Assembly: GCA_002792635.1 (NCBI GenBank)
Contig: PFOR01000009.1
Coordinates: 1-52,232, forward strand
Source of the DNA: Candidatus Pacearchaeota archaeon CG_4_10_14_0_2_um_filter_35_33
Lineage (GTDB): Archaea; Nanobdellota; Nanobdellia; Pacearchaeales; GW2011-AR1
Direction: 5' to 3'
Length of the DNA: 52,232 nt
Shown here: positions 24,815 to 32,845 of the stretch, piece by piece
How the letters are laid out: each line of letters opens with the position of its first letter
Numbering within the stretch: position 1 is the stretch's first letter
Position numbers and translations under genes: made by a program
Notes under the pieces: generated by a model
Database searches by the model: none
The model's input: only the letters and a program-made list of their open reading frames with translations
Told to the model about the DNA's origin: nothing

Positions 24815-25210
24815 ATGTCCTGGCAAATTTTACTGTTATCCGCAACATCTCTTACGTTAATACTATCTATGATTCTATTAATATTTCGATTCAAAACATC
24901 TCTCAAACTATTCTTTCCATTGATAACAGATTTGATTATGTCAAGGTTGCCGATGCAGAAAACTATGCACTTTAGTGCATTGATGAATGCAACCTTGAGC
25001 ATCCAAAAGTTCAAACAAACCCCACACTTTAATGGAGTAAAACATAAGAACTTTTTGATATTCACTATTGGATTCTCGCTAAGGTTATCCAAGAACCAAA
25101 ACATAATAGATATGGGCTATTTTATGACTGACATAAGTTTCTTGTTCATAGAAATATTGTTCACAATAGCTCTAATTCTTGGTCAGATGAAATACTGGAA
25201 GATTAATTAG
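24815..25210 (+). CDS. small membrane protein carrying an in-frame repeat insertion
   Basis: The 131-residue ORF has hydrophobic helices at each end (MSWQILLLSATSLTLILSMI and FLFIEILFTIALILGQM). Its middle 40 residues are encoded by a 120-bp copy of the dispersed hairpin element (24940-25059). Removing the element keeps the frame and leaves a 91-residue protein with a third hydrophobic segment (PLITDLIIFTIGFSL) across the junction. The unmodified protein is of unknown function. Whether the enlarged protein works is unknown. It overlaps the convergent membrane gene by 8 bp. Confidence 0.6.
   Translation: MSWQILLLSATSLTLILSMILLIFRFKTSLKLFFPLITDLIMSRLPMQKTMHFSALMNATLSIQKFKQTPHFNGVKHKNFLIFTIGFSLRLSKNQNIIDMGYFMTDISFLFIEILFTIALILGQMKYWKIN
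24940..25059 (+). repeat. dispersed hairpin element, copy 2 (120 bp)
   Basis: This is the longest copy. It begins GTCAAGGTTGC after TTAT and ends AAGAACTTTTTGAT. It contains an internal inverted pair (GTCAAGGTTGC and GCAACCTTGA) and the hairpin GCACTTTAGTGC. Its length is a multiple of three and it leaves the host ORF open. Confidence 0.8.
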
Positions 25211-25811
25211 GTTTCTTTCTCTTATACCACCTAGCCGCAAAGAAAGAGCCGACTAATGCTCCAAGCATATTCGATATCAAATCAAGCCCAAGGTTGTATA
25301 AATCTCCTACGCCTGTTCTTTCAACAAAAATAAAGACTAAAAATTCAACAATCTCATTCAAGGAACCAAGACCCATTGAACCAAGCCATGCAACAAATAT
25401 TGCAGCTCCCAATTTATTTCTATTTTTCAGTCGTGGGGCAATTATCTGGAAAACCACAACTGCTGCAACAAAAAACCCATAGAAATGAATTACTTGATCC
25501 ATTTTAAGTATAAAGAAGTCTCCACTCAGCTCTATTATCTTAATTAGTTTTAGATTATAGAGAGCCACCCCCTGAATAATAATGCTCCCGCCTAACATAT
25601 GCAACAACCCCCATATCGACAATAACCACAAGGCAAGATTATCCAACTTAGTTTTTTTAAGAGTTAAGAGAACAATGGCACCAACAAAAACAAGATTCAC
25701 AACATATGTGAGAAATTCATAATTTTCTGTGACAATGTAATATATGCCGAAAATTATAATATAAATTAAGCTAAATATAATTACAACCCACTCCCCCCTC
25801 TTTAAACCCAT
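25203..25811 (-). CDS. DUF2238-like polytopic membrane protein
   Basis: The 202 residues contain about six membrane helices. LLHMLGG, DQVIHFYGFF, GSLNEIVEFLVFIFVERTGV and DLYNLGLDLISNMLGAL match the conserved histidine, glutamate and aspartate positions of the YjdF/DUF2238 family as I remember it. No biochemical function is established that I know of. It overlaps the convergent gene on the plus strand by 8 bp. The start is followed by a typical basic turn (MGLKRGEW). Confidence 0.65.
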   Translation of the reverse strand: MGLKRGEWVVIIFSLIYIIIFGIYYIVTENYEFLTYVVNLVFVGAIVLLTLKKTKLDNLALWLLSIWGLLHMLGGSIIIQGVALYNLKLIKIIELSGDFFILKMDQVIHFYGFFVAAVVVFQIIAPRLKNRNKLGAAIFVAWLGSMGLGSLNEIVEFLVFIFVERTGVGDLYNLGLDLISNMLGALVGSFFAARWYKRKKPN

Positions 25812-25842
25812 CTGATAAAAAGGAATTTTGCATTTATATAAG

Positions 25843-26067
25843 TTACTTCTTTTTCTTTTCAGCTCTAGAAATCATTTCTTTTTTCAATCCCAAGAAGATA
25901 CCACCCTTCTTTCCACCGACATAGCTATTTTCTCCTGGCTTAATGATATCATTCAGCTCATCCAGTTCAACATCAACATGCGTGACTGTAGCTCCAGACT
26001 TGCCTTTAACATGAACATACACATCTGCCTTTCCTAAATGTATCTTTCCTTCTGCTTTCCCACTCAT
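25843..26067 (-). CDS. small conserved-looking protein, unknown
   Basis: A 74-residue, basic, beta-rich protein ending in a lysine run (SRAEKKKK). Its start overlaps the stop of the nuclease gene upstream by 4 bp, so it is translationally coupled to it. No motif is recognised. The coupling and regular codon use support a real gene. Confidence 0.6.
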   Translation of the reverse strand: MSGKAEGKIHLGKADVYVHVKGKSGATVTHVDVELDELNDIIKPGENSYVGGKKGGIFLGLKKEMISRAEKKKK

Positions 26068-26845
26068 CTTACACTAAAATCAACCATCACAGGAAGATAG
26101 TCAGAATAATTTAATTTTAGAACTTTATAATCTTTGACTTTAATTCCTCTTGTAAGGACATAATCGAATCCCTTATCTGGATAATAAGAAGGGAATGTAT
26201 TGCCCCTCTTAGACATTTCCAGGTCTGTTTCCTTTAATAGATCTTTTAATTTGCTATCTCCTTTAAAGGTATTAAAATCACTCATTAAGATTAGAGGGCT
26301 CTCGATTTTTCCCACAAAGTTTTTCAACTCATCAATCTGCCTTCTCCCATCTCTTTTCCCAAGAGCCAAATGAACTAGCATCAATCTTATCTTTTTTCCA
26401 ACGTTAATGTCGCCCTCAATGACGACTCTCTTAACTCCTTCGTGAAACTCTTCTCTTTTAACACCAGAAATTTTATTCTTAGAAAGAATGGCATTACATT
26501 GTTTATTCATCACAGGAATCCTCTTATATCTTTTTCCATACTTTTCCGCAACAACTCTATGCTTCAATCCCAACTCCTTGGTGAAATGGCATATTTCATC
26601 ATGTTTCTCCATAAATGAATTCTTGCTAATCTCAACCAATGCAAGAATATCTGGATTATGTTCTTTCAGCTCTTTTATTATGTCAAGGTTGCATTCATCC
26701 ATGCACTGAAGTGTTGGGTAAAACATAAGAACTTTTTGATCTTATAATCTATCATACTAGGATGTCTAAACCTTCTCCAAAATTTCAGATATCCCAATTT
26801 TCTTCCAGTCAATCCCTCGAGATATTCAATATTGTAAAGTATCAA
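26064..26845 (-). pseudogene. endonuclease/exonuclease/phosphatase-family protein split by a repeat element
   Basis: The C-terminal part (HNPDILALVEIS, HLALGKRDGRRQIDEL, MSDFNTFKG and the end DYLPVMVDFSV) is an EEP-fold enzyme with its catalytic H and DFN residues. The N-terminal part is found upstream as ILYNIEYLEGLTGRKLGYLK and FWRRFRHPSMIDYK, probably from a TTG start at 26845. A 59-bp hairpin element (26682-26740) lies between the two parts and brings a stop. Removing it exactly gives ...IDYKIIKELKEHNPD in frame. The 5' end of the track ORF (MFYPTLQC) is element sequence. A shortened protein might still be made from an internal start. Confidence 0.75.
26682..26740 (+). repeat. dispersed hairpin element, copy 3 (59 bp)
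   Basis: It begins GTCAAGGTTGC after TTAT and ends AAGAACTTTTTGAT. Its middle part (GCATTCATCCATGCACTGAAG) is nearly the reverse complement of the middle of copy 2. There is no target duplication beyond the shared TTAT. Confidence 0.8.
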
Positions 26846-26874
26846 TCTCGTCGTGAAAAACGGGGGATGCTAAA

Positions 26875-26884
26875 CTTTAAAAGC
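26875..26884 (+). promoter_or_regulatory. TATA box for tRNA-iMet
   Basis: CTTTAAAAGC is centred about 28 bp before the tRNA 5' end. Confidence 0.5.
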
Positions 26885-26906
26885 CCTTTTATATCACTAT
26901 TATCAT

Positions 26907-26982
26907 AGCGGGGTGGAGCAGTCTGGAGTGCTCACCGGGCCCATAACCCGGAGGTCGCGTGGTTCAAATCCCGCCCCCGCTA
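26907..26982 (+). tRNA. initiator tRNA-Met (anticodon CAT)
   Basis: The acceptor stem AGCGGGG/CCCCGCT has the A1-U72 pair of archaeal initiators. The anticodon stem has three stacked G-C pairs (CCGGG-CCCATAA-CCCGG), another initiator mark. CCA is not encoded. The T arm is odd: GCGTGG-TTCAAAT-CCCGC has one extra or mismatched T on the 5' side, where GCGGG would pair perfectly. An interrupted copy of the 3' end follows. Confidence 0.9.
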
Positions 26983-27069
26983 TATTTGAAGAGATTTTCA
27001 AATACTTTAGTAAGCCTACGAGCTAAAGTTCCCGCGGAACTTGTTCTGCGAGGACCTGCCCCCACTATC
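26983..27069 (+). repeat. interrupted copy of the tRNA-iMet 3' end
   Basis: TTCAAAT reappears at about 26997-27003. CCTGCCCCCACTATC at 27055-27069 repeats tRNA bases CCCGCCCCCGCTATA with 3 differences. The 51-nt insert between them has a 7-bp hairpin (ACTTTAG/CTAAAGT, 12-nt loop) and a second stem closed by GAAC-TT-GTTC. It aligns with the tRNA-Leu insert along its length. Confidence 0.8.
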
Positions 27070-27104
27070 AAAATTCTTATAAAACCCTCCCTCTAGAGAA
27101 TAAT

Positions 27105-27674
27105 ATGAAAAAAGTTTATATCATACAGGGACGGGGTGGAAAGCCAGAACACGGTTGGTACCAATGGTTAGCAGAAGAATTAAAGAGAAAAGGCTTTCAG
27201 GTTTTCTTACCACAAATGCCTAACACAGACATGCCAACAATAAACGAATGGGTAGGAGCACTAAGATCAATAGCGCCAACCCCCGACGAGGAGACTTATT
27301 TCGTTGGACACAGCATAGGTTGCCAAACAATTCTTAGATATCTTGTTACACTTCCCCCGGAAACAAAATTGAACAATGTAATTTTGGTTGCTCCTTGGGT
27401 GAGTTTAGACGAAAAAACAATGGCTGAAGAACCAGGATCCATTCCTATCGCAAGACCCTGGATAGAAACACCAATAGATTTTGATAAAGCTAAACTACAT
27501 CCAAAAAAATTTATCTGTTTGTTCTCAGATAATGACACTTATGTCCCCCCGGATAATCAAAAATTCTTTCAAGAAAAACTGAGCGCAGAAATCATAATAG
27601 ATAAAGGAAAAGGTCATTTTGATAAAGATTCAGGAATCAAGGAACTTCCCGGAATACTTTCATTTTTCAATTAA
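27105..27674 (+). CDS. RBBP9/YdeN-type serine hydrolase
   Basis: A 189-residue alpha/beta hydrolase. The nucleophile serine is in VGHSIGCQ, the acid is in FSDNDTYVP and the histidine is in KGHFD, giving the full triad in order. Small hydrolases of this family act on esters or thioesters; the substrate is unknown. It begins about 35 bp after the iMet tail element, with a TTATAAAA box close upstream suggesting a leaderless transcript. Confidence 0.85.
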   Translation: MKKVYIIQGRGGKPEHGWYQWLAEELKRKGFQVFLPQMPNTDMPTINEWVGALRSIAPTPDEETYFVGHSIGCQTILRYLVTLPPETKLNNVILVAPWVSLDEKTMAEEPGSIPIARPWIETPIDFDKAKLHPKKFICLFSDNDTYVPPDNQKFFQEKLSAEIIIDKGKGHFDKDSGIKELPGILSFFN

Positions 27675-27711
27675 TAGTTATCTTTAAATTCACCAATTAA
27701 CTATTTTCACC

Positions 27712-28374
27712 ATGTTAATATTAGGAGTAGACGATGCAGGCAGAGGCCCATTAATAGGGCCAATGATTTTAGCAGGAGTGCTGGCAGAAAAACCAAAAGA
27801 AAAATTATTCAAATCCAGCAACATTAGAGACTCAAAACTTGTCCCCCATAATGAAAGAATAAAACTTTCAAAATTAATTAAACAACATTCAATAAAAACA
27901 AAAATCATTTCTACTTTCCCCGAAGAAATTGACAAATCATTAAAAACAGGAACAAATCTTAATACCTTAGAAGCCATAAAGGCTGCATCAGTCATAAATT
28001 ATTTGAATCCAAAGAATAAATCAGTAAAAGTTATTCTTGATTGCCCATCAACAAATACAATAGCATGGAAGAACACACTGTTAAAATATGTAAGGCATCC
28101 TGGAAACTTGACAATTCTCTGCGAGCACAAAGCAGATTTTAATTATCCCATCGTGTCTGCAGCATCAATATTAGCAAAAGTCCAGAGAGAGGAGGAAGTT
28201 GAAAAACTAAAGAAACAATATGGAAATTTTGGCTCTGGTTACCCCTCAGACCCAAGAACAAAGGACTTCTTAAAGGAAAACGGCAAGGAATTAAAAGATT
28301 CCGGGTTATTCAGAAAGTCCTGGAGCACTTGGAAAAAAATCTTTCCTGATAAAGCCCAGAAGAGATTGTTCTAA
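27712..28374 (+). CDS. rnhB: ribonuclease HII
   Basis: At 220 residues this is a standard archaeal RNase HII, which removes ribonucleotides and RNA primers from DNA. GVDDAGRGPLIGPM at the start carries the first acidic residues and the GRG motif, RDSKLV follows, LDCPSTN has the next aspartate, and ADFNYPIVSAASILAKVQR the last. It follows the hydrolase gene by 37 bp with its own AT-rich upstream region. Confidence 0.95.
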   Translation: MLILGVDDAGRGPLIGPMILAGVLAEKPKEKLFKSSNIRDSKLVPHNERIKLSKLIKQHSIKTKIISTFPEEIDKSLKTGTNLNTLEAIKAASVINYLNPKNKSVKVILDCPSTNTIAWKNTLLKYVRHPGNLTILCEHKADFNYPIVSAASILAKVQREEEVEKLKKQYGNFGSGYPSDPRTKDFLKENGKELKDSGLFRKSWSTWKKIFPDKAQKRLF

Positions 28375-28411
28375 CCCTAACTTTTAAATATCATTATCAA
28401 TATCTTCAAAC

Positions 28412-29482
28412 ATGACATTCCAAGAATTATTAGAAACCATTTATTGGGGAAACACCGGCCAGCAGTACCTAATAGCTCTGGCAATATTTATTATCTTATT
28501 TATCATATTCAAGATATTTGATTCTGTAATCATCTCTATATTAAGAAAGGCAGCCAAAAAAACGAAATTTGGCTGGGACGATTTAGTAATTGATTTCATC
28601 TCGGCAATCCATTGGCAATTCTATGCATTTGTAGCATTTTACATCGGAACATTATACTTAACACTCACAACAATATTAACACAGGCACTGAAATTCTTAC
28701 TATTGATTTTCATAGCGTATTATGTCGCACAAGGCCTATCAAGAATGGTAGATGGATTTACTAATAAACAGATAGAGAAGAGGAAAAAAATCACTGGAAC
28801 TATTCAAAACACTTCAATGATTAAAGTCTTTGGAGTTCTGTTTAAGATAGTAATTTACGTTGTCATGTTGTTAATGATTCTTTCTAATATGGGGATAGAA
28901 ATCACACCATTAATCGCATCTCTAGGAGTGGGTGGAATCGCAATTGCCATTGCCCTCCAAGCAGTTTTATCTGATTTATTTGCAGCATTCGCAATCTACT
29001 TCGATAAGCCATTCAAAGAAGGTGATTTCATAATAATTGGAAATGACATGGGAACTGTAAAACGTATTGGAATAAAGACAACAAGAATTGAAACTCTTTC
29101 AGGACAGGAGTTAATAGTTTCAAACACAGAGATGACAAACACAAGAGTCAACAACTATGGGAAGATGAAGAAGAGGAGAATAGTATTTCCATTCGGTGTT
29201 GAATATGACACGCCTGTAACAAAGCTAAGGAAAATAAATAAGATTGTTGAAAAAATTCTAAAGGAAACAAAGAATGCAGACTTAGACAGAGTGCACTTCA
29301 AAAATTTTGGCGATTTTAGCTTAAATTATGAAGTTGTTTATTATGTCAATAACTCGGACTACGCAAAATACATGGACATCCAGCAAGATATTAATCTAAA
29401 GCTAAAAGAAGCCTTTGAGAAGGAAAAGATTGTATTTGCCTTCCCTACCCAGACCCTCCATATAGATTCTTTCAAGAAGTAG
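28412..29482 (+). CDS. mscS: MscS-family mechanosensitive channel
   Basis: The 356-residue protein has about five membrane helices. The last is the pore-lining, glycine- and alanine-rich TM3 (LIASLGVGGIAIAIALQAVL). It is followed by the conserved cytoplasmic beta domain (FAAFAIYFDKPFKEGDFI) and the C-terminal alpha/beta part. It would open under membrane tension to release solutes. It starts about 35 bp after rnhB, with a TTTTAAATATC box in between. Confidence 0.9.
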   Translation: MTFQELLETIYWGNTGQQYLIALAIFIILFIIFKIFDSVIISILRKAAKKTKFGWDDLVIDFISAIHWQFYAFVAFYIGTLYLTLTTILTQALKFLLLIFIAYYVAQGLSRMVDGFTNKQIEKRKKITGTIQNTSMIKVFGVLFKIVIYVVMLLMILSNMGIEITPLIASLGVGGIAIAIALQAVLSDLFAAFAIYFDKPFKEGDFIIIGNDMGTVKRIGIKTTRIETLSGQELIVSNTEMTNTRVNNYGKMKKRRIVFPFGVEYDTPVTKLRKINKIVEKILKETKNADLDRVHFKNFGDFSLNYEVVYYVNNSDYAKYMDIQQDINLKLKEAFEKEKIVFAFPTQTLHIDSFKK

Positions 29483-29522
29483 TTAAAACAATCTTTAAAT
29501 ATTAATCATTCTAAGAGCCAAT

Positions 29523-32390
29523 ATGACCCACATCAAAAAGCTAGTCATGCAGGGATTCAAGTCATTCGCTCCTAAAACAGAAATCAGCTTCGACTCCGGA
29601 ATCAATACAATTGTCGGACCAAACGGCTCTGGTAAAAGCAACATATCAGATGCCATATCATTCGTCCTCGGCAGATTATCTGCAAAATCCATGAGGGCAA
29701 AGAAATCCTCCAACCTCTTATTCATGGGCTCCAAATATGCCAAGCCATCTCATGAAGCCTCTGTCGAGCTAGTATTCGATAACTCAAAAAGCTCTTTCAA
29801 TCTTCCAGAAAAAGAGATAAAGTTAAAAAGAATCGTAAAGAGAAATGGCTCTTCTGTCTATAAGTTAAACGACGAGACAAGAACGAGAGGAGAAATACAA
29901 GAAATCCTCGCCCACGCCGGAATCGATCCATACGGCTTTAATATTATATTACAAGGGAACATTCAAAGCATTGTGAAGATGCAACCGGATGAAAGAAGGA
30001 AAATAATCGAGGAAGTAGCAGGCATATCCATATATGAAACCAGGAAGCAGAAATCATTTAAGGAGTTGGAAAAAACAGAAGATAGGTTAAAAGAAATATC
30101 AACAATCCTAAAAGAAAGAACATCATTTTTAAGAAATCTGGAAGAAGAAAGAACCCAGGCATTAAAATTCAAATCCCTCGAAGAAACAATCAAAAAATGC
30201 AAAGCCTCTATCTTATCAAGAAAAATCCAAGACAGAAAAAAAGAACTTTCTGATTTAAGCAAATCAATTTCATCTAATTTAGAAAAAAAGGATAAAATTA
30301 AAAATCAGTCAGATAAAATCCAAGAGAAAATAAACCAATTAACAAAAAAAGTTGAAGAAATAAATACCCATATTCAAAAATCTTCTGGCTTGGAACAAGA
30401 ATCTCTTAACACAACAATAGCAAACCTTAAGGCAGAAATAGAAGGATTAAAAGTAAGGGAAGAAAACTTTCATAACAGAAGACAAGAAACAGAAAAGAGA
30501 TTAGAAAACCTTCAAGCATCTCTGCCAGAATTAGAAGAAGAGATAAAAGACTTAAGAGAAAAATCTCCCTTGATGGCGAAAAAGCAAGAAGAATTGCAAA
30601 AGAAAAAAGAAGAGCTAAAAAAGATTCAAGAAGAAAAAGAAAACTTTCACACTCTTAAAGCAAGACTTTCATCATTAAAAGACATGATAAAAGAAAAAGA
30701 AAGATATCTTGCAAAAGCAGATTCCGACTCTGAAGCGACATTAAAAAGATTAGAAGAACTTTCTAAGAACTTAAAATACTCTGGAATCCAAGAATGTCTG
30801 CGACAGATAAAAACACTCCAGGAATCATTATCAATTAACAAGAACAAATTACAGTCAGTATCTCAAGAACATACAGAAAGCCAAAAACAAATTTCAATCG
30901 CAGAATCTAAGATTCAGGAAGCTGAAAATATCAAGCAGAAAGTAAGTGAAATAGACCTTTGTCCCCTATGCCAAACAAAAATATCTGAAAAACATGTAAG
31001 GCATGTCTTCCAAGATTCAGATAACAAAATAGCATCAGCTAAGGAATTAATAGAAAAGTCTCAAAAAACCCTAGAAAAAGCAACGAAAGAGAAAGAAAAT
31101 TTGGAATCCAGGATTAATAATCTGGAATCTCAACTCTCATCAGCTCATGAGGAATTGGTAAACCATAAATCCATCTCGGAAAAAAATGAATTGCTCCGTG
31201 AAATCCTAGAAACACAATCATCATTAAAACAAGAACTCCAGGAACTAGACAAAAAAAGGAATTCGTTAGAAGATAAAGCGATAGATTTATCAGGTATAGA
31301 AGAATCTTATCTGAAAAAATTACATGAGATAGAGGAAATATCTTCCAGAAATGAAAAAAATCTGGATCAAACACTTTCCTTTAAAGAAAGAGAAATCGAA
31401 CAAACTCGTGGTTTAATAAAATCAACCTCTGCCAATTTAGAAGAAATAGATGAAAAGCTTGATGATATAATCTCTGATTTACAAGAAAAAATGAATCTTT
31501 TGGAAGAAAAGGAAGCCGAAGAAGACGAATTATCCAAAAAATTCAAGAAAATGATTGAGGAAAGAGAATCAATACAAAAAACAATAAGCGAGGAAAATTA
31601 TAATGTAATAGAAAAAGGGAATGAGATTAGACAAATAGAAGACCAGACAAACACGCTAAAAATAGCACAGGCGAAAATTGATGCAACTAAAGATGCTCTG
31701 GAAATGGAAATCAAGGACTTCCCTGATGTAGAATTAATAAAAGGCACAATACAAGTTTTAGAAGAAAGACTTGTGAAAGCCCAGGATGCCATAAACAGAA
31801 TCGGCTCTATAAACCTAAAAGCTCTTGAAGTATACGAGGAAGTAAAAGAGGATTACGACAAGATAAAAGAAAGAGCAGATAAAATAGAATCAGAAAAAGA
31901 TGAAATCCTCAGGATTATCGCAGAAATCGATAAGAAGAAAAAAAGAAGTTTCATGAAATCATTTAAAGCCATTAATGAGATATTCTCAGAAAACTTTGCC
32001 AGGTTATACACAAAAGGAAAAGCATATCTAGAGTTAGAAAACACTCAAGACCCATTTGAAGGCGGAATTAACATAGCAATCAAATTAGCAAAAGGAAAAT
32101 ACTTTGACATCACATCCCTATCAGGAGGAGAACAAACACTAGTTGTCATATCATTATTATTCGCAATCCAAGAATACAAACCATATCATTTCTACATCTT
32201 CGATGAAATAGATGCAGCCCTGGATAAAAGAAACTCACAAAGACTTTCTTCTCTACTAAAACAGTATATGCAAAACGGTCAGTATATTGTCATAACACAT
32301 AATGATGCAATAATCACAGATTCCAATGTTCTTTATGGAGTCTCCATGCATGATGGGATTTCAAAGATTCTAAGTATGAAGTTGGATTGA
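29523..32390 (+). CDS. smc: SMC-family ATPase with a Rad50-type zinc hook
   Basis: The 955-residue protein has SMC-type heads. Walker A (GPNGSGKSN) is at residues 32-40, followed by an SMC-style ILQGNIQSIVKMQPDERR region. The signature LSGGEQT is near 866, and Walker B with the catalytic glutamate (FYIFDEIDAALD) near 890. Two long coiled coils lie between. At the exact midpoint (residues 480-483), where an SMC has its ~200-residue globular hinge, there is only CPLCQTKISEKH, a CxxC zinc hook like that of Rad50. It is about 200 residues shorter than ordinary SMC. Chromosome organisation or DNA-break tethering are both possible. No mre11, scpA or scpB is adjacent. Confidence 0.85.
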   Translation: MTHIKKLVMQGFKSFAPKTEISFDSGINTIVGPNGSGKSNISDAISFVLGRLSAKSMRAKKSSNLLFMGSKYAKPSHEASVELVFDNSKSSFNLPEKEIKLKRIVKRNGSSVYKLNDETRTRGEIQEILAHAGIDPYGFNIILQGNIQSIVKMQPDERRKIIEEVAGISIYETRKQKSFKELEKTEDRLKEISTILKERTSFLRNLEEERTQALKFKSLEETIKKCKASILSRKIQDRKKELSDLSKSISSNLEKKDKIKNQSDKIQEKINQLTKKVEEINTHIQKSSGLEQESLNTTIANLKAEIEGLKVREENFHNRRQETEKRLENLQASLPELEEEIKDLREKSPLMAKKQEELQKKKEELKKIQEEKENFHTLKARLSSLKDMIKEKERYLAKADSDSEATLKRLEELSKNLKYSGIQECLRQIKTLQESLSINKNKLQSVSQEHTESQKQISIAESKIQEAENIKQKVSEIDLCPLCQTKISEKHVRHVFQDSDNKIASAKELIEKSQKTLEKATKEKENLESRINNLESQLSSAHEELVNHKSISEKNELLREILETQSSLKQELQELDKKRNSLEDKAIDLSGIEESYLKKLHEIEEISSRNEKNLDQTLSFKEREIEQTRGLIKSTSANLEEIDEKLDDIISDLQEKMNLLEEKEAEEDELSKKFKKMIEERESIQKTISEENYNVIEKGNEIRQIEDQTNTLKIAQAKIDATKDALEMEIKDFPDVELIKGTIQVLEERLVKAQDAINRIGSINLKALEVYEEVKEDYDKIKERADKIESEKDEILRIIAEIDKKKKRSFMKSFKAINEIFSENFARLYTKGKAYLELENTQDPFEGGINIAIKLAKGKYFDITSLSGGEQTLVVISLLFAIQEYKPYHFYIFDEIDAALDKRNSQRLSSLLKQYMQNGQYIVITHNDAIITDSNVLYGVSMHDGISKILSMKLD

Positions 32391-32424
32391 GAAACTATAA
32401 AAGCCCAAATCCATTTATCCCGGC

Positions 32425-32841
32425 ATGATATTTGAAAAAGGGGAGTTGAAAACTTTATAGCCGTTTTATTTAGATCATCTTCTATCTTCAATCCTGTATT
32501 TTTCAGCAGCCTTTCTAGTTGTTTACTTTCTTGGAATTGGTTTTAGTACATTTCAGATAGGAATTCTTGTAGCAGCCATGCCCCTTACGGGATTACTTTT
32601 CGAAGTTCCAACCGGAGCAATAGCCGATATTTATGGAAGAAAGTTTTCAGTTCTTTTAGGGTATGCTATAGAAGGCATTGGATACCTATCATTATTTTTC
32701 ATACAAGACTTTTACGCAGTTCTATTAGCCTTCGCAATAATAGGATTCGGAACAACATTTTCCTCAGGAGCCAAAGAAGCATGGATCACAGATTTAATCA
32801 AAGGAAAAAAAGGAAAATATTTGAAAGACTATTTAGTTTGA
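32425..32841 (+). pseudogene. 5' part of a major facilitator transporter, with in-frame TAG
   Basis: From ATG 32425 the frame reads MIFEKGELKTL, a TAG at 32458-32460, then PFYLDHLLSSILYFSAAF and the first four membrane helices. These include the loop motif FEVPTGAIADIYGRK typical of this MFS group. It ends at TGA 32839 where the type I restriction island begins. The stop replaces what I expect to be Trp. The matching C-terminal part is at 42998-43366. The middle of the protein is missing. Confidence 0.8.
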
Positions 32842-32845
32842 GGGA

